DNA of 64,000 nt from Actinocatenispora sp036503555 (GTDB taxonomy: Bacteria; Actinomycetota; Actinomycetes; Mycobacteriales; Micromonosporaceae): assembly GCA_036503555.1 (NCBI GenBank), contig DASXWQ010000059.1:1-64000 (forward strand). The letters run 5' to 3'. Shown here piece by piece: positions 41,465 to 50,582 of this stretch. The notes beneath the pieces are model-generated. The model ran no database searches and was not told where the DNA came from. It worked only from the letters and a program-made list of their open reading frames with translations. The position numbers and the translations under genes are program-made. Within the stretch, counting starts at the first letter, position 1. Every line of letters begins with the position of its first letter.

Positions 41465-43135
41465 TCAGGAGCAACTCGGCGACGGCGAGGGGCTGCCCGA
41501 CCGGGACGGCGACGGCGTCGGTATCGGTGTCGGGGTCGCCGAGGACGACGGTGACGGTGACGGGCACGTATCGCTCGGCGACGGCACCGGTGTCGTCCGG
41601 GTGGACGACTCGGACGGCGCGGCGGCGGACGTGGTGCTCGACGGCGCGGCGGACGTACGCGTGGACGAGGTGGCCGGTGCCGACGCGGACGTCGTCGACG
41701 TCGACGGGCTGGCCGAGCCGGCGCTGGGCGCCGACGAGCCCGGGGTCGGCACGGTGGACGGCGTGCTGGGGCCAGGGCTCGGCGACGCGGAGTGGCTCGG
41801 GTCGGGGGACGTGGAGCCGCCCGGCGTGTGCGACTTCGACGGTGTCGGCGACGGGCTCTTCGGCCCCGACCGGCTCGGCGACGGGCTGGGGTGCGGCTTC
41901 GGCTTCGGCTTCGTACGGACGGCCGGCACCACCCGCGTCGCGCCGTAGAACCCGCCCAGCGACAGCGACGCCACCTGCACCGGTACGCCGAACGTCGGCG
42001 CCTGCACGACCCGGCCCTGCCCCACGTACATCGCCACGTGGTAGATCGACGTGCTCTGGCCGGGGGTGTTGCCGTAGAAGATCAGGTCACCGGGCAGCAG
42101 CTGGGACAGCGACACGGGCCGCCCGGCGGTGGCCCGGTACTGCTCGTCGGCGATCCGCGGCAGCCCGACCCCGACCGAGTTGTACGAGGCGAGCACCAGC
42201 CCGGAGCAGTCGTACGAGTCGGGGCCTTCGGCCGCCCACACGTACGGCTTGCCGAGCTGTTCGAGCGCGAACTTCACCGCGGCGACGGCCTTCGGGTTGG
42301 CCTGCCAACCGTCGACGTCGGAGCCGATCGACCCGTCGTACTGCTGGGCCCAGCGGCGCTGTTGCTCCTCCTCCTGTTGCAGCGCGGTCGCGTTGTCGGC
42401 GCGCAGCTTGCGGAGGTCGGCGGTGGCGGCGGTGAGCTGCTTGTCGCAGTCCTTGTAGTCCTTCTCGTGGTCGCTCTTGTCCTTCACCGCCCGGTCGTAC
42501 GCGGCCTTCGCGGCGGTGGCGAGCTTCTTGGCGTCCTGGTACGACGCGCCGTTGTGCCGGCCGTCGACCGCGCCGGGCTCGGCCAGCCACGGCGCGAGCT
42601 TCGCCAGCTCGCGGTACTCGCGGGCGGCCGGGTCCAGGTGGTCCGGGATCTTCGCCGCGCTCTTGTACGCCTTGCTGGCGTCCTGCCCCGTCCGGTCCTC
42701 GAACTGGGCGAGCAGCGCGTTGGCCAGGTCGAGGTTGCGCTTGGCCGCGGCGACGTTGTCGGCGTCGAGGCCGAGCTGCTCCTTGAGCTGCTTCTTCCGC
42801 TCGGCGAGGCTCTGCACCTGCGCGGTCTTGGCCGCGATCTGGTTGCCCATCGGCCCGGCGGGCGCCTGCTGTGTCGGCAGGTTGGCGCCCGGCTGGGCGC
42901 CGGTGCTCGGCACGGACACGGAGCCGCCGGGCCGCGGCGCCGAGCCGGGGTCGGGCGGCGCACCGGGCGCAGTGGTGCCGTCGCCGGTGCCGTTGGCCGC
43001 GGGGCTCACCGGGTCCGCGTACGCCGCGGTGCTGGTGCCGATCCCGGCGAACAGGATCGCCGCCGCCAGCCCGACCGATGCCAACCACGGCCGGCGCCGC
43101 ATTCTCCGACTGGTACGCAGTGCCTGTCCGTGCAT
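41465..43135 (-). CDS. Secreted NlpC/P60 peptidoglycan endopeptidase
   Basis: A 556-residue exported protein. The signal peptide is about 1-41 (Ala-rich, ending AAYADP). A Pro/Gly linker follows, then a coiled-coil region (about 96-265, NQIAAKTAQVQSLAERKKQLKEQL) and the NlpC/P60 domain (about 280-400). Its catalytic Cys is in YDCSGLVLASY and His in IYHVAMYVGQG. The final 145 residues are Ser/Pro/Thr-rich and end in Cys-Ser. The architecture resembles RipA-type cell-separation hydrolases, which cut the gamma-D-Glu to meso-DAP bond. Transcription is terminated by a strong hairpin. Confidence 0.92.
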   Translation of the reverse strand: MHGQALRTSRRMRRRPWLASVGLAAAILFAGIGTSTAAYADPVSPAANGTGDGTTAPGAPPDPGSAPRPGGSVSVPSTGAQPGANLPTQQAPAGPMGNQIAAKTAQVQSLAERKKQLKEQLGLDADNVAAAKRNLDLANALLAQFEDRTGQDASKAYKSAAKIPDHLDPAAREYRELAKLAPWLAEPGAVDGRHNGASYQDAKKLATAAKAAYDRAVKDKSDHEKDYKDCDKQLTAATADLRKLRADNATALQQEEEQQRRWAQQYDGSIGSDVDGWQANPKAVAAVKFALEQLGKPYVWAAEGPDSYDCSGLVLASYNSVGVGLPRIADEQYRATAGRPVSLSQLLPGDLIFYGNTPGQSTSIYHVAMYVGQGRVVQAPTFGVPVQVASLSLGGFYGATRVVPAVRTKPKPKPHPSPSPSRSGPKSPSPTPSKSHTPGGSTSPDPSHSASPSPGPSTPSTVPTPGSSAPSAGSASPSTSTTSASAPATSSTRTSAAPSSTTSAAAPSESSTRTTPVPSPSDTCPSPSPSSSATPTPIPTPSPSRSGSPSPSPSCS

Positions 43136-43387
43136 GTCACCGTCCCGCTCACCTGGTCGCCGGGGCGTGCTCCTTCTCGTGTTGAGACGATCACCACCGT
43201 ACGACGTGTCCGGTTAACGCTCCACCGGTCCGCAGGTTACAAAACCCTGGGAATGGCGCGTTGGTGCGGGTTCGGCTCCGCCCGGGCGGCGTGTTCGGCG
43301 ACCGGCGACGGCCCGTACGCTGGGCCGGAACCGCCGGTCCAGGTCAGTATGGCGGCCGGGGCGACGGCCGAGAGGAGTCTTTGAGCG

Positions 43388-44017
43388 ATGGCAGACCCAG
43401 ACGTGTTCCGGGCCCGGATCTCCGCGGCGCTCGCCGCCGGCGAGCCGCTGACCGCCGACGACGGGGTGGCCCTGCTCGGCCACGACGACCTGTCGTGGCT
43501 CGGCGCCCTCGCGCACCACGAGCGCAGCGCCCGGTCCGGCGCGGTCACCACGTTCCTGCCGGTCGCCGACGTCGCCGCGCTCCCGGGCGTCACCACCTGG
43601 GCGTACCACGCGGGCCAGTCGCCCGCAGAGCGCGTCGCCGAGCTGCTCGCCCTGCGTACGGCGGGCGCCCGGGTCGTGGTGCCGGTCCGGACCGACGCGG
43701 CGGACGTGGACCACACCGCCTCGCCGGCCGAGATGCTGAAGCTGTTCGCGGTCTGCCGGCTGCTGCTGCCCGTCGACACGATCGGCGTCGACCTGGCCAG
43801 CCACCCGGCGTCGACCGGTCAGCTGTTGCTCGACTTCGGTGCCGCCGAGCTGCTCGTACCGGCGGACGGGTTCGACGCCGACCGGATCGCCGAGCTGGTC
43901 TGGGACGCGAGCGGCACGCCGGTGCTGCGCGACGAGGCGTACGGCGTGGTCCGCGACTTCGGCCCGGCGCACACCCAGGCCGAGCGTCGCGCCGAGCCGC
44001 AGTCCGTCTTCTCCTGA
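43388..44017 (+). CDS. Degenerate MqnE/MqnC-like protein lacking the radical SAM cluster
   Basis: A 209-residue protein. The N-terminus (ISAALAAGEPLTADDGVALLGHDDLSWLGALAHHERSARSG) matches the lead segment of futalosine-pathway radical SAM enzymes. Its later part matches their C-terminal half: EMLKLFAVCRLLLPVDTIGVDLASHPASTGQLLLDFGAAELLVPAD and GTPVLRDEAYGVVRDF. The CxxxCxxC motif and most of the central barrel are missing, and full enzymes have about 370-390 residues. It therefore cannot bind the 4Fe-4S/SAM pair. The frame is intact with good codon use, so this looks like a maintained divergent paralogue rather than a fresh pseudogene. Confidence 0.7.
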   Translation: MADPDVFRARISAALAAGEPLTADDGVALLGHDDLSWLGALAHHERSARSGAVTTFLPVADVAALPGVTTWAYHAGQSPAERVAELLALRTAGARVVVPVRTDAADVDHTASPAEMLKLFAVCRLLLPVDTIGVDLASHPASTGQLLLDFGAAELLVPADGFDADRIAELVWDASGTPVLRDEAYGVVRDFGPAHTQAERRAEPQSVFS

Positions 44018-44065
44018 CGCGGGGATGACAGCACGGCCGGCCGGAGCCGTGCGGACATCCCCTAC

Positions 44066-44467
44066 CTACCGGCCGTCGTTCCGGTACGCCTGGCCGAACG
44101 GGTTCGACTCGTCCCCGTACGGCGCCCCGTATCCACCGGGTGGCCCCGACATCGGCGGCCCCGACTGAGGCGGCCCGGACTGGGGTGGCCCCGACCGGGG
44201 CGGCCCGGACTGCGGCGGTCCCGACATCGGCGGTCCGGGCTGGGGCGGTCCGGACTGGGGGGCGGGCGGCTGGCCGTACGGGGCGCCGTAGCCGCCGGGC
44301 GGGCCCTGGTACGGCGCGGGGGGTCCGGGCTGCCCTTGGTACGGCGTGGTCTTCTTCTTGCTGCTGTTGCGTGAGACCAGAACGACGGTCAGGACGACCG
44401 CGCCGATCACGACGACGACCATCAGACAACACAGCAGGTTGAACACGCTGATTCCGACTCCGCGCAC
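44066..44467 (-). CDS. Small membrane protein with a Pro/Gly-rich tail
   Basis: A 133-residue protein. One N-terminal membrane helix (about 8-31, VFNLLCCLMVVVVIGAVVLTVVLV) is followed by a basic stop-transfer (SRNSSKKK). A 95-residue tail follows, built of SGPPQ and YQGPPGGYGAPYG repeats. The GTG at 44467 gives the full helix. The tail composition recalls the large zinc-ribbon protein 3 kb away (QSGPP units occur in both). Function unknown. Confidence 0.65.
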   Translation of the reverse strand: MRGVGISVFNLLCCLMVVVVIGAVVLTVVLVSRNSSKKKTTPYQGQPGPPAPYQGPPGGYGAPYGQPPAPQSGPPQPGPPMSGPPQSGPPRSGPPQSGPPQSGPPMSGPPGGYGAPYGDESNPFGQAYRNDGR

Positions 44468-44513
44468 GGCGGCATCATAGCCACACCGGGTGTGCGTCCG
44501 GTTCCCCGGAGAC

Positions 44514-44549
44514 GGTCATGGCGCCCACCTCGTTGTGGGCGCCATGACC
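44514..44549 (-). terminator. Terminator of the amidase gene
   Basis: A perfect 15-bp stem (44514-44528 with 44535-44549), 19 bp beyond the minus-strand stop at 44568. Confidence 0.88.
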
Positions 44550-44567
44550 TTGGGGGAGGAGAAGGGC

Positions 44568-45734
44568 TCAGAAGGGCAGGCCGAGGAACTCGGCGCGGAC
44601 GATGCCGCCGAGGATCGCGCACCAGGTGGTGGTGTCGGTGACGCCGGTGGCGGGCAGGTGGTGCAGGCGCTGCATCGCGCGGACCGCCCGCGTGGTGTCC
44701 GCGTCGTACTCGCCGGTGACGGTGACCTCGTAGCCCTTGTGGGCGAGGATGCTCTGCGCGGCCTTCACCACGTCACCGGTGGCGCGCCGGTCGAGCCGCG
44801 GCGCGAGCGCCTCCCAGGTCGGCTGGGTGACCGTACCGTCGCTCGCGACCTCGAAGCCGTGCTTCGCCTGGAAATCCTGCACGCCGGCCTTCGTCGCGGC
44901 GTCGAACCCGGCGTTCGGCGTCACGGCGTACCCCTGCGCGGCGAGCAGGTACTGCAGCGTGGTGACGGTGGAGCCGGCGCTGGAGGTGAAGATGTCCGGC
45001 CAGGTACGCGCCGGCACCGAGCGCAGCCGCTCGTGGCAGGCGCGCGCGACGGCCAGCCGCAGCTTCGGGAACTCGCGGTAGAACATGATGCCGGGGCAGT
45101 CAGTGTTGTTCCAGTCCCAGTGGCCGAACATGTTCCACGCGTGGATGCCGTACCGGGTGCAGATCGTGGTGCACAGCCGGACGAGCGAGGCGAGCAGCGC
45201 GGGCGGCGGCGTCTCGGTGACGTACGTGCCCTCGTTCTCGATGCCGATGGACTGGGTGTTCTCGCCGACGCAGTGCGCGCCCTGCACCTGCTGGGTGCCG
45301 AGTTCGAGCGACGGCAGCGACTCGTGCCGGCCCTCCAGCACGTACCCGCCCCGGCTGACGGTGAAGTGCTGGCCGGTGTCGGCCCAGCCGTTGCCGTCCA
45401 TGTGCAGGTCCTGGCAGTCGCGGGCGAGCTGTTTCGCGTGGTCCTCGGAGTAGTCGGTGACGTTCGGGAACGCCATGTGGTGCACGACGATCTTGCGGGT
45501 GGTGCCGTGCAGGATGGTCAGGTCGCTGTCGGGTACCGGTCGGGCGCCCCAGCTCGCGGTGTCGATGATCCACGGGATCTTCGCGGCTTCGGCGCCGGCT
45601 GCGCCCGCGGCGCCGGTGGCGTCCGCCGCCGACGCGGTGCCGCCGAGGGCGGTCAGGCCGAGCCCGGCCGCGGCGGTACCGACGCCGGCGCGGAGGACCC
45701 CGCGGCGGCTGAACCCACCCTGGATTCCGGTCAT
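44568..45734 (-). CDS. Tat-exported N-acetylmuramoyl-L-alanine amidase with two PG-binding domains
   Basis: A 388-residue protein. A twin-arginine signal (FSRRGVLRAGVG, then a hydrophobic run ending ASAAD) comes first. The amidase_2 domain (about 55-235) has zinc ligands in IVVHHMAFPN and in FGHWDWNNTDCPG. Two peptidoglycan-binding domain-1 repeats follow (about 250-315 and 322-380, each with LQYLLAAQGYAVTPNAGFDAAT-like sequence). It cleaves the lactyl-Ala bond of peptidoglycan outside the cell. The ATG at 45734 follows GGAAGGGA. Single-gene unit with its own terminator. Confidence 0.93.
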   Translation of the reverse strand: MTGIQGGFSRRGVLRAGVGTAAAGLGLTALGGTASAADATGAAGAAGAEAAKIPWIIDTASWGARPVPDSDLTILHGTTRKIVVHHMAFPNVTDYSEDHAKQLARDCQDLHMDGNGWADTGQHFTVSRGGYVLEGRHESLPSLELGTQQVQGAHCVGENTQSIGIENEGTYVTETPPPALLASLVRLCTTICTRYGIHAWNMFGHWDWNNTDCPGIMFYREFPKLRLAVARACHERLRSVPARTWPDIFTSSAGSTVTTLQYLLAAQGYAVTPNAGFDAATKAGVQDFQAKHGFEVASDGTVTQPTWEALAPRLDRRATGDVVKAAQSILAHKGYEVTVTGEYDADTTRAVRAMQRLHHLPATGVTDTTTWCAILGGIVRAEFLGLPF

Positions 45735-45856
45735 GTGTGTCCCTTCCGGCCCTGGCATAGATGTGCGGGATGCGGTGACGACATCGGAGGATATTGCCAA
45801 CGATCACCGCCCAACAGCCTCCGGACGGCCTATTTACGCCACCGAATCGTGACCTC

Positions 45857-46681
45857 TCAGCGGCCCGTCTCCCACGCGCGCTGCTGGTCACCGGACCGGC
45901 GCCACAGCTCGTCCAGCGCGCCGGCGCCGAGGGACCCCACCGGTACGCCGAAGTCGGCGAGCGCCGCGGCCAGCTCGTCCCGGTCGGCCAGCGTGCGACG
46001 CTGGACGCCGGCCGGGGACATCCGGACCAGCGACCTGGCGCGCAACGCGAGCGCGTGGTCCCGGTACGGCCGCTGCACCACCAGCGTCCGCACGTACGAC
46101 GAGCCGGGCGAGGTGGCCAGCTCCGCGCAGCGGTCCGTGAAGTCGCTCAACGCCAACGGATCCGTGCGGAACTCGTACCCCGGGGTGGTGCCGGCGGGAT
46201 GGTGCACCATGCGCCAGGTGCCGGACAGGTCGCGGCGCATCTGGTACGTCAGCGGGCCCTGCGGGTACGTGCCGATGGCGAGCGGGAGCGGGGACAGGAA
46301 GCCGTCGCCGAACCCGACGTCGGCGAGCAGCCAACCGTCCGGTGTGGACACCAGCAGCGCGAGGTGGTTGCCCCAGGCCGAGGGCCCGTCGCGGCCGACG
46401 TTCACGGCGCAGCGGACGAAGCGGACGGTGAAGCCGAGCGCGCCCAACAGCGAGCCGAACGCGCCGTTCAGCTCGAAACAGAACCCGCCGCGGCGGCGCC
46501 GCACGATCTTGTCCGACAGCGCGGCCGGGTCGATCGACACCGGGCGGCCCAACTGGATGTCTATGTTCTCGTACGGCACGGCCGCCAGGTGCGCGCGGTG
46601 CAACGCGACGAGCGTGTCGGTGTCGACCCGGACCGGCCCGCGGTGCCCGATCCGCGCCAGGTAACCGGTCACGTCGATCAT
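45857..46681 (-). CDS. nat: Arylamine N-acetyltransferase
   Basis: Transfers acetyl or other acyl groups from CoA to arylamines and hydrazines. The 274-residue protein has the Cys-His-Asp triad: Cys in RRGGFCFELN, His in WGNHLALLV and Asp in LLADVGFGDG. The N-terminal VPYENIDIQLGRP is conserved. The size is normal. In mycobacteria nat lies in a cholesterol-catabolic operon; no such genes are nearby here. It is divergent from a small membrane-protein gene. Confidence 0.95.
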   Translation of the reverse strand: MIDVTGYLARIGHRGPVRVDTDTLVALHRAHLAAVPYENIDIQLGRPVSIDPAALSDKIVRRRRGGFCFELNGAFGSLLGALGFTVRFVRCAVNVGRDGPSAWGNHLALLVSTPDGWLLADVGFGDGFLSPLPLAIGTYPQGPLTYQMRRDLSGTWRMVHHPAGTTPGYEFRTDPLALSDFTDRCAELATSPGSSYVRTLVVQRPYRDHALALRARSLVRMSPAGVQRRTLADRDELAAALADFGVPVGSLGAGALDELWRRSGDQQRAWETGR

Positions 46682-46741
46682 GCCGCCGATGATGCCCGCC
46701 GGGTGCCACCACGTACGCTCGGTGCAGGTGGAGGTGGGCAG

Positions 46742-47155
46742 ATGGCGACGTTCCCGCGACGCGATCCGGACGGGCGGGTGGCCCGGTTCGGTGAGTTCGT
46801 GGTCGCCGCCGTCGTGTGGTTGGTCGTCGGGTTCGTCGCGCTGACCGTCATCGACGTCGTCACCTCGCTGGTCGGGATCGGCGACGTCGGCTCGTCCCGG
46901 GGCTGGCTCGCCGCCGTCCTCGCCGTCTGGCTGTACGCCGAGGACTTCCGCGCCTGGCGCGGCGTCCGGTCCCGGCTCGGCATCATGCTGATCGCCGTGC
47001 TGTCGGCGCTGCTCGTCGGCGGCGCCGCGGGGTACGGGCTGGCGCTCGCGGCCGGCGGACTGCCGGCGCTGGTCAGCGGGTCGGTCGGCGCCGCCGTCGG
47101 CGTCCTGGTCTACGCGCCGGTCTGGTACTTCGGGATCCGCTGGGTGGACAGGTAG
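46742..47155 (+). CDS. Small integral membrane protein
   Basis: A 137-residue protein with four predicted membrane helices (about 17-40, 52-66, 78-98 and 105-128) and an N-terminal cytoplasmic stretch. The ATG at 46742 follows GGTGGAGGTGGG. A -10-like TACGCT is at 46714-46719. It is separated by 41 bp from the DUF4229 gene and may be cotranscribed with it. I recognise no family. Confidence 0.72.
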   Translation: MATFPRRDPDGRVARFGEFVVAAVVWLVVGFVALTVIDVVTSLVGIGDVGSSRGWLAAVLAVWLYAEDFRAWRGVRSRLGIMLIAVLSALLVGGAAGYGLALAAGGLPALVSGSVGAAVGVLVYAPVWYFGIRWVDR

Positions 47156-47196
47156 GAAACGGTTGCCGGCGACGGCACCGCATGTGAGGAGACGTT

Positions 47197-47451
47197 GTGA
47201 GCCCTGCGATCAAGTACACGCTGGGGCGGGTCGGGTTGTTCGTGGTGATCGCGGCGGCGTTGCTGCCGTTCCACCTCAACCTGTTCCTGAACCTGATGAT
47301 CGCGCTGCTGGTGTCGATGCCCCTGTCGTACTTCGTGCTCAAGCGGTGGCGCGAACAGATGGCCGAGAAGATCGACGACTCGCTGCAGAAGCGCAAGGAC
47401 GAGAAGCAGAAGCTGCGCGCCGCGCTGTCCGGGGACGACGACCGCGACTGA
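47197..47451 (+). CDS. DUF4229 family protein
   Basis: An 84-residue protein with two membrane helices (about 9-27 and 29-45) forming a hairpin, followed by a strongly charged cytoplasmic helix (KRWREQMAEKIDDSLQKRKDEKQKLRAAL). Sequence and length match DUF4229, a family found in actinobacteria, commonly next to menaquinone-biosynthesis genes; none of those is seen here. GTG start. Confidence 0.85.
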   Translation: MSPAIKYTLGRVGLFVVIAAALLPFHLNLFLNLMIALLVSMPLSYFVLKRWREQMAEKIDDSLQKRKDEKQKLRAALSGDDDRD

Positions 47452-47455
47452 GCCG

Positions 47456-47491
47456 CCCGGGCGGGGCCGGCGGGAGCCGGCCCCGCCCGGG
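47456..47491. terminator. Bidirectional terminator
   Basis: A perfect 16-bp stem (47456-47471 with 47476-47491) and a GGGA loop between the convergent DUF4229 and C39-like genes. Confidence 0.92.
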
Positions 47492-47496
47492 GTACG

Positions 47497-48876
47497 TCAG
47501 GCCCAGTTCGGGTTGCGCGGGTCGGTCGCGCTCGGCCAGGCCAGGCCGCTCGGCTTGTACAGGTAGGCCACGCCGCCCGAGCCGGAGCCGATGTTCCCGC
47601 TGGTCAGGTGCCGCTTCGTACGCAGCCAGATCGTCTCGAACTGGTGCCGCTTGTAGACGTGGCGTACCGCCGCGTCGTCGGCGGACGCCGGGTCGTTGAC
47701 GATCACGTCGCCGTCGGCGGTGAAGCCGACGATCACCAGCAGGTGGCCGGACGTGTTGTAGCCGGCGCCGTCCAGCTCGCTCGCGTAGAACGACACCGAG
47801 CAGACCACCGGAATGCCGCGGGAGACGAGCCGCTCCGCCTCGTTCAGCGAACGGATCTGCGTGACGATCGTGTCCAGCCCGCCGTACGTCGCGGCGTACG
47901 CGGCGTTGAACGGCCAGTTCCCGCAGCCCTCGTACTGGTAGTCGTAGGTGTAGCGGGCACCCTGGTCGACCTGCGGGTCGGCGTAGCTGGGATCGACCCA
48001 GGCGAGCTGGCGCGCGGTGGCCTTCTTGCCCCAGTAGTACAGGACCATCGTCGTCGAGGTGGGCGAGCACCACGCCTCGCCGCCGTTGTCGTACTCCGGG
48101 TACTGGCCGGCGTGGATGTCCTGCGAGAACGTCGGCACGTGCAGCTCGACGGCGCGCTTCAGGCCGGGCTTCGACGCCGGTACCTCGAAGCGGTCCGGGA
48201 CGTCGGACGCGAACGCGCCGAGCCGGTACACGAACGGCGTCTGCCGGCTCCCCGGCGTCCGGTACAGCGTCAGCCGCAACTGGTACGACGTGAGCGCGAT
48301 GCCGTTCGCCTTGTCGTCGTCGTCCACCGCGAACGTGTCGGTGTACACGCCGGAGTAGTCGTCACCCTGCCCGTCCAGCGACGTACGGCGGATGTCGGCG
48401 TCGCCGTCCCCGGCGGTCCACCGGCCCATCACGTACCACGGGGTGGTCTTGCCGTCGGTGTAGCTGCCCTGCATCTCGACCTGGATCCACGTGCCCGCCG
48501 GGGTGTCGGCGTTCCACGACGCGACGAGCTCGGTCGCGCCGAAGCCGAGCCGGCGCACCGGCGACGTCCACGTCGCGTACTCGTACTGGCGGGTGGTGCC
48601 GGTGTGCGGGTCGGTGTAGCTCGTCGTACCCGCGGCGCGGGCGATGAACACCCCGGCGCGGCGGCCGGGGGACACCGCGACCCCGTCGGCGTGACCGGCG
48701 AACCAGTCACCGACCCGGCGGTACGCGTGGTAGTTGATCGGCACGTCCGCCGGGGCGTCCGCGAACGCGGCGGTGGTGCCGCCGGCGACCACGGCGCCCG
48801 GCACGACGAGCGCGCCGGTGACGGCGGCGGCGCCGCCGAGAAGGGATCTCCGGCTGAGCGGTGGCATACGTGTCAT
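47497..48876 (-). CDS. Tat-exported C39-like peptidase
   Basis: A 459-residue protein. A twin-arginine signal (LSRRSLLGGAAAVTGAL) is followed by an N-terminal beta-rich domain (about 45-240). A C39_2 papain-like domain (about 245-420) has Cys in NGGEAWCSPTSTTM, His in TSGHLLVIVGF and Asp in VIVNDPAS. Such proteins in actinobacteria are secreted and of unknown substrate. The catalytic set is intact. It converges on the DUF4229 gene. Confidence 0.88.
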   Translation of the reverse strand: MTRMPPLSRRSLLGGAAAVTGALVVPGAVVAGGTTAAFADAPADVPINYHAYRRVGDWFAGHADGVAVSPGRRAGVFIARAAGTTSYTDPHTGTTRQYEYATWTSPVRRLGFGATELVASWNADTPAGTWIQVEMQGSYTDGKTTPWYVMGRWTAGDGDADIRRTSLDGQGDDYSGVYTDTFAVDDDDKANGIALTSYQLRLTLYRTPGSRQTPFVYRLGAFASDVPDRFEVPASKPGLKRAVELHVPTFSQDIHAGQYPEYDNGGEAWCSPTSTTMVLYYWGKKATARQLAWVDPSYADPQVDQGARYTYDYQYEGCGNWPFNAAYAATYGGLDTIVTQIRSLNEAERLVSRGIPVVCSVSFYASELDGAGYNTSGHLLVIVGFTADGDVIVNDPASADDAAVRHVYKRHQFETIWLRTKRHLTSGNIGSGSGGVAYLYKPSGLAWPSATDPRNPNWA

Positions 48877-49023
48877 CGGGGGCTCCCGGTACGCGAAAGG
48901 TGCACGTCGCGAGCCACTATCCCCCTGGGCAGGAACTTTCGCCAGCCACTCGGCCAGATGGAGGATTTCTCGTTACCCGTGGCGCTGACCACGCCGGGGC
49001 TGCGGAGCGTGACGGCCGGTCTG

Positions 49024-49035
49024 TACGGTGGGCCG
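49024..49035 (+). promoter_or_regulatory. Leaderless -10 for the CAP-domain gene
   Basis: TACGGT (49024-49029) stands six bases before the ATG at 49036. Confidence 0.45.
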
Positions 49036-49809
49036 ATGCGCGGGGCACGGCGACGACAGCGACACGACGGAGCTTCGCGCACCGGGCAAACATCGCGTAC
49101 CACCGCGGTCTCGGCCGAGCCGGACGAACCGACGTCGCCCCAGGCCGGCTGGGGTCCGGGACGTCACCGGCCAAACCGGCGCAAGGGGCGCTGGCTCGCC
49201 GTCACCGTCGTCGCCCTGCTCGCCGTCGCCATCCCCGGCGGCGCGCTGTACGGGCTGCGCTGGGTGCACGCCCACCCCCACACGATGATCACGTTCGGCG
49301 ACGAACACCAGGTGCCGGCGCGGTCCAGCCGCGACCACACCCGCGCCGTCAGCCCCTCGCCGACCGCCTCACCGACACCCTCACCGTCCGCCTCCCGCAG
49401 CGCCTCCGCCGGCCCCGCCGAGAGCACCACCGCGTACGAGCGGGAGGTCGTCCGGGAGATCAACACCGCCCGCGCCCGCGCCGGCTGCCCCGCCCTCCGG
49501 AACGACTCGCGCCTCGCCGCCGCCGCCCGCGCGCACAGCGACGACATGGCCGCCCGCAACTACTTCGACCACAACTCGCCCGACGGCGTCACCCCGTGGG
49601 ACCGCGCCAAGGCCGCCGGGTACGCCCAGCCCAGCGCCGAGAACATCGCCGCCGGCCAGGCCACCCCCGCCGCCGCCGTCAAGGCCTGGCTCAACAGCCC
49701 CGGCCACCGCGCCAACATCCTCAACTGCTCGTCCCGCGCCACCGGCGTCGGCTTCGCCGAAGGCGGCAAGCTCCACTACTACTGGACCCAACTCTTCGGC
49801 TACAAGTAG
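49036..49809 (+). CDS. Membrane-anchored CAP (SCP/PR-1)-domain protein
   Basis: A 257-residue protein. A basic cytoplasmic N-terminus of about 52 residues precedes one membrane anchor (WLAVTVVALLAVAIPGGALYGL, about 53-74). A Ser/Pro/Thr-rich stalk (about 95-128) leads to a C-terminal CAP domain (about 130-257). The CAP domain has the HSDDMAARNYFDHNSPDG, SAENIAAGQ and SPGHRANILN signatures. Two Cys (GCPAL, NCSS) probably form a disulfide. CAP proteins of bacteria are extracytoplasmic and of unsettled function. ATG start with leaderless promoter. Confidence 0.9.
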   Translation: MRGARRRQRHDGASRTGQTSRTTAVSAEPDEPTSPQAGWGPGRHRPNRRKGRWLAVTVVALLAVAIPGGALYGLRWVHAHPHTMITFGDEHQVPARSSRDHTRAVSPSPTASPTPSPSASRSASAGPAESTTAYEREVVREINTARARAGCPALRNDSRLAAAARAHSDDMAARNYFDHNSPDGVTPWDRAKAAGYAQPSAENIAAGQATPAAAVKAWLNSPGHRANILNCSSRATGVGFAEGGKLHYYWTQLFGYK

Positions 49810-49949
49810 CCCCGGGCGGCGCGGTGACGGCGTTCCTGTGCCGCGGCGGCGAGCTTCGAGCGCAGGCCGACACCGTGGAGTGAGTATCGTCCTCTGCGGT
49901 CCGGGGAATTCGTCTCGGGCGTGCTCCCACGCTGGACGGCGAGGCGAAG

Positions 49950-50582
49950 ATGTTCACTCTGGTGCACAGCCCTCTGGTCGGCCCCCTGACCTGGGGTCCG
50001 GTAGCGGACCGGCTCGGCGCGGCAGTGCCGTCCGTGGTCGACCTGACACCGCCGTTCTGGCGCTCGATCGCGGAGAAGGTCGCCGCCGCCATCGCCGAAC
50101 CGACGATCCTGGTCGCGCACAGCAACGCCGGCCTGTTCGTACCGGTGATCGCGCAGGTCGCCCCCGTCGTTGGATGCCTCATCGTCGACGGCCGGCTACC
50201 TGGGCACGCCAGACGCCTGCCCGACTTCCTGCGGCCCATGGTGCGCGGCGACGGTCTCGTTCCCCCATGGACCGAATGGTGGGGTGATGCCACCGACATG
50301 GCGCCGCTGTTCCCGGACGAGCGGACGCGTGTCGCCGTGTCTGCCGAAATGCCCAGGCTGCCGGTCGGATACTTTGAGGAGCAGATCCCGGTGCCGCCTG
50401 GCTGGGACGCGAAGCCGTGCGGTTACCTGCAATTCAGCGACGCGTACGCGGCGGAGGCCGAGGAGGCGACGCGGCGCGGTTGGACCGTGGAACACCTTGC
50501 CGGCCAGCACCTGCACCAGCTCGTCGACCCCGACGCCACCGCCGAGCGGATCGTGGCGATGACGCGTTCCTGGGCCGCATAA
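49950..50582 (+). CDS. Alpha/beta hydrolase-like protein
   Basis: A 210-residue protein. The opening MFTLVHSPLVGPLTWGPVADRL and the nucleophile-elbow-like segment ILVAHSNAGLFVPVI (Ser in HSNAG) suggest an alpha/beta-hydrolase fold. His in GQHLHQLVDPDATAER may complete the triad. The cap region is short. The base composition is slightly less GC-extreme than its neighbours, so horizontal origin is possible. Substrate unknown. Confidence 0.75.
   Translation: MFTLVHSPLVGPLTWGPVADRLGAAVPSVVDLTPPFWRSIAEKVAAAIAEPTILVAHSNAGLFVPVIAQVAPVVGCLIVDGRLPGHARRLPDFLRPMVRGDGLVPPWTEWWGDATDMAPLFPDERTRVAVSAEMPRLPVGYFEEQIPVPPGWDAKPCGYLQFSDAYAAEAEEATRRGWTVEHLAGQHLHQLVDPDATAERIVAMTRSWAA

Noticed and set aside
47456..47491. 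Regulatory palindrome or phage attachment site
   Set aside because: A perfect stem with a tetraloop between convergent genes is explained as a bidirectional terminator.
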